A DNA stretch of 19,143 bases from assembly GCA_905207535.1 (NCBI GenBank), contig CAJLLX010000023.1, positions 1-19,143 of the forward strand, in the 5' to 3' direction. The DNA comes from an uncultured Muribaculaceae bacterium. GTDB lineage: Bacteria; Bacteroidota; Bacteroidia; Bacteroidales; Muribaculaceae. Positions 13,637-19,143 of the stretch are shown here, piece by piece; within the stretch, counting starts at the first letter, position 1; every line of letters starts with the position of its first letter. The translations under genes were made by a program, and so were the position numbers. A model generated the notes under the pieces. The model did no database searches, was not told the DNA's origin, and saw nothing but the letters and a program-made list of their open reading frames with translations.

Positions 13637-14658
13637 TGATAATGGAGACGGGAAAAAATAAAGTGATTATCATCGCCGAGGCCGGAGTGAACCACAACGG
13701 CGACTACCGCAGGGCGGTGGAGATGATATACGCCGCCAAGAAGGCCGGCGCCGACTATGTAAAATTTCAGACGGCAGTGCCCGAGCTCGTGATCTCCTCC
13801 ATCGCCCCCAAGGCCGAATATCAGAAGGAAACCACCGGAGCGCAGGAGAGCCAGCTCGAGATGTGCCGCAAGATACATCTCAAACTCGATGACTACCGGC
13901 CGCTTCGCGACATCTGTCGCGAAGTGGGGATTGGATTCATGTCTACACCCTTCGACCTTGTGTCGATCGATTGCCTCGCCGAGTTGGGAATGGACTACTG
14001 GAAGATCCCCTCGGGCGAGATCACCAATCTGCCTTATCTCCGCAAGATAGGCGCCATGAAGGGGCGTGTGATCCTCAGCACCGGCATGTCGGAACTGAGC
14101 GAAATAGAGGCCGCATTGCAGGTGCTGGAGCAGGCCGGTACGCCGCGCAGCCGGGTGGCCCTGCTTCACTGCAACACGCAGTATCCCACCCCTTACGAGG
14201 ATGTGAATCTGCGGGCTATGGATGCTCTGCGCACCCTTGGAGCCGGGGCTGTGGGATATAGCGACCATACCAACGGCATTGAGGTGCCGGTGGCCGCCGT
14301 GGCGATGGGTGCCGAGATCATCGAGAAGCATTTCACCCTCGACAAGACCCTCCCCGGGCCCGACCACAAGGCATCGCTCGACCCCGCCGAACTCGAAGCG
14401 ATGGTGCGGAGCATCCGACATATCGAACTGGCGCTCGGGAGCAGCGAGAAGCATGTCACACCCTCCGAGCGCGGCAACATCGAGATAGCTCGCAAGAGTA
14501 TCGTGGCCGTCCGCGACATCCGCGCAGGGGAGATACTCACCGAAGAAAATATCACTGTGAAACGTCCAGGCAACGGCATCTCGCCCATGCTGTGGGATAA
14601 GGTGATAGGCACGCCGGCCGTGCGCGATTTCGTAGCCGATTCACTTATTGAGATATGA
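13636..14658 (+). CDS. neuB: NeuB-family nonulosonic acid synthase (NeuB/LegI-like)
   Basis: A 340-residue two-domain enzyme: an N-terminal TIM barrel and a C-terminal SAF (antifreeze-like) domain (from about residue 285, KSIVAVRDIRAGEILTEENITVKRPGNGI). Barrel signatures are VIIIAEAGVNHNGDYRRAVEMIYAAKKAGADYVKFQT, STPFDLVSIDCLAELGMDYWKIPSGEITNLPYL, LSTGMSELSEIE, LHCNTQYPTPYEDVNLRAM, GYSDHTNGIEV and EKHFTLDKTLPGPDHKASL. These enzymes condense phosphoenolpyruvate with an N-acetylated mannosamine-type sugar to make sialic, legionaminic or similar nine-carbon acids. The LegB-like neighbour favours a legionaminic-type substrate (LegI), but sequence alone does not prove it. Starts at 13636 or 13642 (MIM) are both possible. 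Its TGA overlaps the prmC start by four bases. Confidence 0.9.
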   Translation: MIMETGKNKVIIIAEAGVNHNGDYRRAVEMIYAAKKAGADYVKFQTAVPELVISSIAPKAEYQKETTGAQESQLEMCRKIHLKLDDYRPLRDICREVGIGFMSTPFDLVSIDCLAELGMDYWKIPSGEITNLPYLRKIGAMKGRVILSTGMSELSEIEAALQVLEQAGTPRSRVALLHCNTQYPTPYEDVNLRAMDALRTLGAGAVGYSDHTNGIEVPVAAVAMGAEIIEKHFTLDKTLPGPDHKASLDPAELEAMVRSIRHIELALGSSEKHVTPSERGNIEIARKSIVAVRDIRAGEILTEENITVKRPGNGISPMLWDKVIGTPAVRDFVADSLIEI

Positions 14659-15563
14659 TGGACGATAACACCAACGAAAAGCTCGACAGCCTCGCCGGAG
14701 CCGGCATCGAACGCACTGTCTACGATGTCTGTCGGTATGTAACGGATAAACTGACACCCCTTTACGGCGAAGGGGAGGCCAAAGCGATGGCCGTGATAAT
14801 CTTCGAGAATCTGAAGGGGTGGACACGCACCGATATGGCGCTGAAAGCGGGGGAGCACCTCACGCCTTTTATGCTCGGCAAGTTCGACGACGTCATAGCT
14901 CAGTTGCTGAAGCAGAAACCGATACAATATATATTCGGCAACGCATGGTTCTACGGCATGAAACTGACCGTGACCCCCGACACGCTGATACCGCGCCCCG
15001 AGACAGCCGAGATGGTCGACTTCATCGTGCAGGAAAATCAGCGCAAAGACCTCCGTGTGATTGATTTATGCACCGGAAGCGGCTGCATTGCCATCGCTCT
15101 GGCGCGCAATCTGCCTTTTGCCACGGTGACGGCCTCTGACATCAGCGCGAAGGCGCTCGATGTGGCCCGCGGCAACGCCCGGACGCTTTATGCCGATGTG
15201 CGATTCGTGCAGTCGGACTTGCTTACGGCGCGGGGGCGCGAGGCGCTGGCCGGAAACTACGATATCATCGTGAGCAATCCGCCCTATATCGCTGAAAAAG
15301 AGAAGGCCGGGATGTCGGCCAATGTGCTCGACTACGAGCCTCATTCGGCCCTGTTCGTGCCCGACAGCAATCCGCTGGAGTTTTACGACGCCATATTCGA
15401 TTTTGCCGACGGCAATCTCGCTGCGGGTGGGAAAATCTACCTGGAAATCAATCCGTTGTATGCCGATCAGTTGCGCAAAAACGCTGTGGCGCGGGGTTAC
15501 GCCGATGTGCGCGTGGTGCGCGACAGCTACGGGCGCAACCGTTTCCTGTTCGTTGCCCGATAG
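14655..15563 (+). CDS. prmC: Peptide chain release factor N5-glutamine methyltransferase PrmC (HemK)
   Basis: A 302-residue SAM-dependent methyltransferase that methylates the glutamine of the GGQ motif in release factors 1 and 2. The N-terminal helical domain (about 15-100) leads to QYIFGNAWFYG, LTVTPDTLIPRPET, motif I VIDLCTGSGCIAIALA (135-150), ASDISAKALDVARGNA, and the diagnostic NPPY (208-211). The end FFLFVAR-like strand is normal (GRNRFLFVAR). Start codon overlaps the neuB stop (ATGA); the first two codons are both ATG. Cotranscription with recX (17 bases) follows. It looks like core genome joined to the nonulosonate genes. Confidence 0.95.
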   Translation: MMDDNTNEKLDSLAGAGIERTVYDVCRYVTDKLTPLYGEGEAKAMAVIIFENLKGWTRTDMALKAGEHLTPFMLGKFDDVIAQLLKQKPIQYIFGNAWFYGMKLTVTPDTLIPRPETAEMVDFIVQENQRKDLRVIDLCTGSGCIAIALARNLPFATVTASDISAKALDVARGNARTLYADVRFVQSDLLTARGREALAGNYDIIVSNPPYIAEKEKAGMSANVLDYEPHSALFVPDSNPLEFYDAIFDFADGNLAAGGKIYLEINPLYADQLRKNAVARGYADVRVVRDSYGRNRFLFVAR

Positions 15564-15580
15564 CCCTCCCGTTGAGCCAT

Positions 15581-16108
15581 ATGCCACTGAAAAAGAGAGA
15601 AATATCGCCTGAAAATGCCAAGATGAGGCTTGAAAATCTGTGCGCCCGGTCCGAGCATTGCGAATGGGAGCTGCGCAGCAAGTTGCGGACATGGCAGATA
15701 GGCGCCGACGACACCGAGGCGATCCTTGCATCGCTGCGCCGCGGGCGATTTTACGACGACAGCCGCTTTGCAGCAGCCTTCGTGCGCGAAAAATTGCGCT
15801 ACAACCGCTGGGGACGCCGCAAGATAGCGCTCGCACTCGGCGCCAAACGGATCGACCGCTCTGTGGCTCAGGAGGCGCTCGACGCTATAGAGGATGAGGA
15901 GTATGCCGAGGTGCTTCTGGGGCTGATGCGTGCCAAAGCGCGCGGCATCCGCGAGGGCAACAGCTACGACGGGCGCACCAAGCTCTTTCGCGCCGTGGCC
16001 TCGCGCGGATTTGAGACTGCGATGATCGCTGATTTCATCCGCACCCGTGCGATATGGCCCGAGCAGCTCGCCGAAGAGGAGGAGGAAGCCGATAGCTTAG
16101 AGACATGA
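15581..16108 (+). CDS. recX: Regulatory protein RecX
   Basis: About 175 residues from the ATG at 15581 (MPLKKREISP); an upstream in-frame TTG at 15572 is possible but would add only three residues. RecX family pattern is seen in helical repeats: RLENLCARSEHCEWELRSKL (first repeat), TEAILASLRRGRFYDDSRFAAAFVREKLRYNRWGRRKIALALGAK (second), and LFRAVASRGFETAMIADFI (last). RecX binds RecA and limits its filaments during DNA repair. No recA is near. The stop overlaps the comF start by four bases (ATGA). The C terminus is strongly acidic (AEEEEEADSLET). Confidence 0.9.
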   Translation: MPLKKREISPENAKMRLENLCARSEHCEWELRSKLRTWQIGADDTEAILASLRRGRFYDDSRFAAAFVREKLRYNRWGRRKIALALGAKRIDRSVAQEALDAIEDEEYAEVLLGLMRAKARGIREGNSYDGRTKLFRAVASRGFETAMIADFIRTRAIWPEQLAEEEEEADSLET

Positions 16109-16818
16109 AAGCATTGGCCGTGTGGAAAGATATGGCGCACCGTCTGCTCGACGTGCTGCTGCCGCGCACCTGCCCGGTGTGCGGATGTGCGCTTGTGGAC
16201 GGTGAGCAGGTGATGTGCACCGGATGCCTCATGGACCTCCCGCGCACCAATCTCCACCGCACTCCCGCGGCCACTCCGGTGCTGAAATATACCGCTGCCT
16301 GCAAGATCGTGAGGATGGCCTCGATGTTTTATTACAACAAGGCCGGAGGCTACGCCGAGATGCTCAAGAAGTCGAAATATATGGGACATCCCGAGATCGA
16401 CCGGCAGCTCGGGGCGATGTTTGCCCGCGAACTGCAGCGTGAGGGCTTCTTCAATGACATCGACCTGCTGATGCCCGTGCCGATGCACCGGTGGAAACAG
16501 TGGAAGCGCGGCTTCAACCAGGCTGAGGAGATAGCTCTGGGGATCGCGGAGGTCACCGGCCTCCCCGTGGGGCATCAGCTCGTGGCGGTGAAGCGCCATA
16601 AGACCCAGACCCGCAAAAGCGCTACGTCGCGCATGCACCTCGACGAAGGGATCTTTGCCGTGCGCGATGCCGACACCCTCCGAGGCCGCCATCTGCTCCT
16701 TATCGACGACATCATCACCACCGGATCTACCGTCATCGCCTGTTCCAACGTGCTCCGTCGTAGCCAACCGGGCATCCGTCTCAGCCTCCTCTCTCTTGCC
16801 CTCTCCGGCTACAGCTAA
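16105..16818 (+). CDS. comF: ComF-family phosphoribosyltransferase-like protein
   Basis: A 237-residue protein. The N terminus has a zinc-ribbon-like CPVCGCALVDGEQVMCTGC (Cys23, 26, 38, 41), followed by the conserved KSKYMGHPEI region and LLMPVPMHRWKQWKRGFNQAEEIA, and the type I phosphoribosyltransferase PRPP loop LLLIDDIITTGST at about 197-209. ComF proteins take part in DNA uptake during competence in naturally transformable bacteria; in Bacteroidetes the role is not established. It is the last gene in the 10-gene array; transcription probably ends in the following 100 bases, though no strong terminator is seen there. Confidence 0.92.
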   Translation: MKALAVWKDMAHRLLDVLLPRTCPVCGCALVDGEQVMCTGCLMDLPRTNLHRTPAATPVLKYTAACKIVRMASMFYYNKAGGYAEMLKKSKYMGHPEIDRQLGAMFARELQREGFFNDIDLLMPVPMHRWKQWKRGFNQAEEIALGIAEVTGLPVGHQLVAVKRHKTQTRKSATSRMHLDEGIFAVRDADTLRGRHLLLIDDIITTGSTVIACSNVLRRSQPGIRLSLLSLALSGYS

Positions 16819-16822
16819 CGCC

Positions 16823-16843
16823 CCCGAAACCGCATTTTTCGGG
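16823..16843. other. Hairpin after comF, weak terminator candidate
   Basis: CCCGAAA (16823-16829) pairs with TTTCGGG (16837-16843) around a 7-base loop. No T run follows on the + strand (CAGATGAAAAGG), so it is at best a factor-dependent or weak terminator, or an RNA-stabilising element at the end of the array. Confidence 0.35.
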
Positions 16844-16917
16844 CAGATGAAAAGGAAAAACCGCGGAGCGTGAAAAAAATGATTGAATAAAAAGGGGTTA
16901 AATCGGAATATTTTTTG

Positions 16918-16925
16918 TAAATTTG
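16918..16925 (+). promoter_or_regulatory. -7 element of the thrS promoter
   Basis: TAAATTTG matches the TAnnTTTG consensus exactly; a clear -33 TTTG is not present at the usual distance. Transcription would begin near 16932, giving thrS a leader of about 92 bases. Confidence 0.6.
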
Positions 16926-16927
16926 TG

Positions 16928-16979
16928 GCGCTTTTTGGGCATGCTATGCGCATCCGCCGCTGAAAGCGCTTGTTTGGTT
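16928..16979 (+). promoter_or_regulatory. Possible structured thrS leader
   Basis: GCGCTTT (16928-16934) is exactly complementary to AAAGCGC (16973-16979), and between them GCAT-GCT-ATGC can form a small hairpin. The first arm begins at or just before the predicted transcript start, so the stem may be shorter in the RNA. There is no T-box signature. Threonyl-tRNA synthetase is autoregulated through its leader in some bacteria (Escherichia coli); whether this is such a case is unknown. Confidence 0.3.
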
Positions 16980-17023
16980 GCCATGTTGTTGATGGCAATT
17001 GATTGATAAACAAAAGAATAGAA

Positions 17024-18955
17024 ATGATTACCATTACATTTCCCGACAAATCGGTGAAGCAGTTTGAAGACGGTGTAACACCGCTTCAGATTGCCCAAAG
17101 CCTGTCGTCGCAGCTCGCCCGCGACGTGCTGGCCGCTTCGGTCAACGAAGAGGAGTGGGACCTTACCCGCCCCATCCACGAAGATGCCACGATAAAACTT
17201 TTCAAATGGGATGACCCCGAGGGCAAGCACGCCTTCTGGCACAGCTCGGCCCACCTGCTGGCTGAGGCTCTGCAGGAGCTCTTCCCCGGAGTGAAATTCG
17301 GCATCGGCCCCGCTATTGAAAACGGTTTTTACTACGATATAGACCCCAACGGTCACACCATCACATCCGAAGACTTCCCCCGCATTGAAGCCAAGATGCT
17401 CGAGCTGGCCAAGCGCGACGAGCAGATCGTGCGCGCCGACATCTCGAAGGACGATGCTCTGAAGATGTTCGGCGACCGCGGTGAGAACTACAAGTGCGAG
17501 CTGATCTCTGAGCTTGAGGACGGACACATCACCACCTACACTCAGGGCGCTTTTACCGACCTTTGCCGCGGCCCGCATATCCCCTCTACAGGTGTGATCA
17601 AGGCTGCCAAAGTGATGTCGCTTGCCGGCGCTTACTGGCGCGGCGACGAGAAGCGCAATCAGCTGGTGCGCGTCTACGGCATCACCTTCCCCAAGAAGAA
17701 GATGCTCGATGAGTATCTGGCACTCCTCGAGGAGGCCAAGAAGCGCGACCACCGCAAGCTGGGCAAGGAGATGGAGCTTTTCGCCTTCTCCTCGAATGTG
17801 GGCGCAGGTCTGCCCCTGTGGCTGCCGAAGGGCGCCGCTCTGCGCGACCGCCTGGAGCAGTTCCTCCGCAAGATCCAGCGCCAGTATGGCTACAAGCAGG
17901 TGATCACCCCGCATATCGGCAATAAGACGCTGTATGTCACCTCGGGACACTATGCAAAATACGGCAAGGACTCGTTCCAGCCGATCCACACCCCGCAGGA
18001 AGGGGAGGAGTACATGCTCAAACCCATGAACTGCCCTCACCACTGCGAGATATTCCGCGCCGCTCCCCGCTCCTATCGCGAGCTGCCGCTGCGCCTGGCC
18101 GAGTTCGGCACCGTCTACCGCTACGAGCAGACCGGCGAGCTCCATGGCCTGACCCGTGTGCGCGGATTTACGCAGGACGATGCCCACATCTTCTGCGCTC
18201 CCGAGCAGATCAAGGACGAGTTCCTGAAGGTGATGGATATCATCTTCTACATCTTCAAGGCGCTCAACTTCGACAACTACGAGGCACAGATCTCGCTGCG
18301 TGACCCCAAGAACAAGCAGAAATATATCGGCAGCGATGAAAACTGGCATCTCGCCGAGACCGCCATCATCGAGGCCTGCGAAGAGAAGGGGCTGAAAGCC
18401 CGCAAGGAGCTTGGCGAGGCCGCTTTCTACGGTCCGAAGCTCGACTTTATGGTGAAGGACGCTATCGGCCGCCGCTGGCAGCTGGGTACCATCCAGGTAG
18501 ACTACAACCTGCCCGAGCGCTTCCAGCTCGAGTATACCGGCGCCGACAATCAGAAGCACCGTCCGGTGATGATCCACCGCGCACCCTTCGGGTCGCTGGA
18601 GCGCTTCGTGGCTGTGCTTCTCGAGCACACCGCCGGCAAGTTCCCCCTGTGGCTCGCTCCCGACCAGGCTATCATCCTCCCCATCTCCGAGAAGTTCAAC
18701 GACTACGCTTACGAGGTAGCGCGTCAGCTCGATGCCGCCGATGTGCGCGTCTCGGTCGACGACCGCAACGAGAAAATCGGCCGCAAGATTCGCGACAATG
18801 AGCTCAAACGTGTGCCGTATATGCTCATCGTAGGAGAAAAAGAGGCTGAAAACGGCGAAGTATCCGTAAGAAAACAGGGCGAAGGTGATAAAGGTACGAT
18901 GAAAATTGCTACCTTTGCAGACGAAATCGCCCGCAAGGTAGCCAACCTTGAATAA
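17024..18955 (+). CDS. thrS: Threonine-tRNA ligase (ThrRS)
   Basis: A 643-residue class II synthetase charging tRNA-Thr. Start at ATG 17024 (MITITFPDKS); the frame extends to a TTG at 17003, which is unlikely. Domains in order: TGS-like N terminus (1-60), editing domain with HSSAHLLAEA (HxxxH, His73 and His77), then FGIGPAIENGFYYDID, the class II catalytic core with VITPHIGNKTLYVTSGHYAKYG, MLKPMNCPHHCEIF, RYEQTGELHGLTRVRGFTQDDAHIF and MIHRAPFGSLERFVAVLLEH, and the anticodon-binding domain from about 550 (APDQAIILPISEKFNDYAYEVARQL). Length is typical. It is followed by the start of a probable infC, the usual order in Bacteroidetes. Confidence 0.97.
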   Translation: MITITFPDKSVKQFEDGVTPLQIAQSLSSQLARDVLAASVNEEEWDLTRPIHEDATIKLFKWDDPEGKHAFWHSSAHLLAEALQELFPGVKFGIGPAIENGFYYDIDPNGHTITSEDFPRIEAKMLELAKRDEQIVRADISKDDALKMFGDRGENYKCELISELEDGHITTYTQGAFTDLCRGPHIPSTGVIKAAKVMSLAGAYWRGDEKRNQLVRVYGITFPKKKMLDEYLALLEEAKKRDHRKLGKEMELFAFSSNVGAGLPLWLPKGAALRDRLEQFLRKIQRQYGYKQVITPHIGNKTLYVTSGHYAKYGKDSFQPIHTPQEGEEYMLKPMNCPHHCEIFRAAPRSYRELPLRLAEFGTVYRYEQTGELHGLTRVRGFTQDDAHIFCAPEQIKDEFLKVMDIIFYIFKALNFDNYEAQISLRDPKNKQKYIGSDENWHLAETAIIEACEEKGLKARKELGEAAFYGPKLDFMVKDAIGRRWQLGTIQVDYNLPERFQLEYTGADNQKHRPVMIHRAPFGSLERFVAVLLEHTAGKFPLWLAPDQAIILPISEKFNDYAYEVARQLDAADVRVSVDDRNEKIGRKIRDNELKRVPYMLIVGEKEAENGEVSVRKQGEGDKGTMKIATFADEIARKVANLE

Positions 18956-19001
18956 GCGTAACGCAAAACAACGAAAAAAGAGACTATCCCCAACTCACTG
19001 A

Positions 19002-19143
19002 ATGGATAAAAAACCACAACATAGCGGCGCTCCGCGTCCAGGCAACTCCACGTACCACAACAACAACGGTGCCCCCCGTCCGTCGACCGGTGGCGCTCCC
19101 CGTCCGCAAGGCGGTCAGGGTCCCCGTCCGGCAGGCGGCTCTC
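19002..19143 (+). CDS. infC: Start of probable infC (translation initiation factor IF-3), truncated by the window edge
   Basis: Only 47 codons are present, from an ATG at 19002 to the window end. They encode a low-complexity, Gly/Pro/Arg/Gln-rich stretch with repeats GAPRP three times and GPRP once, which is no conserved domain. The call rests on location: in Bacteroidetes thrS is commonly followed by infC, rpmI and rplT, and their IF-3 proteins often carry a disordered N-terminal extension. The conserved IF-3 domain itself would lie beyond the window. The 46-base gap after thrS has no terminator, so cotranscription is likely. Confidence 0.6.
   Translation, partial: MDKKPQHSGAPRPGNSTYHNNNGAPRPSTGGAPRPQGGQGPRPAGGS

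Noticed and set aside
16898..18628. 576-codon open frame on the minus strand opposite thrS
   Set aside because: It is fully antisense to a clear, full-length ThrRS and its translation is rich in Leu/Val/His/Gly with no domain pattern; GC-rich codons leave few stops on the opposite strand.

Overview
The window reads as chromosomal DNA from a Bacteroidales bacterium, most likely of the Muribaculaceae or a close relative. Reasons: four sites match the Bacteroidetes -7 promoter consensus TAnnTTTG; ribosome binding sites are weak; family-level markers are present (a DUF3098 gene between ftsX and uppP, a Bacteroidetes-type Wzi barrel, a DUF4847-like lipoprotein, a glycine-lipid acyltransferase pair); and the final gene after thrS looks like infC. 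Coding DNA is GC-rich, so long antisense open frames are common and were discounted. The genus call is inference.

Layout. (1) 99-599: two small + strand genes, an antibiotic-biosynthesis-monooxygenase-fold protein and a winged-helix-like mini protein. (2) 600-1343: about 740 bases without a credible gene but rich in structure: a 34-35 base tandem repeat that starts inside the preceding gene, a large hairpin with a T run, a purine tract, a good promoter with no gene behind it, four iteron-like repeats, and paired repeats just before ftsX. (3) 1344-5922: a tight + strand cluster ftsX, DUF3098, uppP, truB, queA and a DUF2148 cysteine-rich protein, closed by a strong intrinsic terminator. (4) 6003-7472: a two-gene minus-strand unit, a Rossmann-like protein resembling MptE/DUF115 or GT42 enzymes followed by a YigZ/IMPACT protein. 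(5) 7473-7652: a divergent promoter region. (6) 7677-16818: ten closely packed + strand genes: glsA-like, glsB-like, Wzi-like, a lipoprotein, legB-like, an ATP-grasp enzyme, neuB/legI-like, prmC, recX, comF. (7) 17024-19143: thrS behind its own promoter and a possibly structured leader, then the start of a probable infC.

How the genes fit together. The ten-gene array mixes envelope chemistry (N- and O-acylation of an amino acid to make glycine or ornithine lipids, capsule anchoring by Wzi, two nonulosonic-acid enzymes plus an ATP-grasp ligase) with housekeeping genes for release-factor methylation, recombination control and competence/phosphoribosyltransferase functions. The nonulosonate part is incomplete: no aminotransferase, acetyltransferase, NDP-sugar hydrolase or CMP-transferase is visible here, so the rest must lie elsewhere or the product is unusual. 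The legB / ATP-grasp / neuB trio, with a GT42-like protein transcribed divergently nearby, is the most interesting candidate system. Most of the remainder is conserved core genome.
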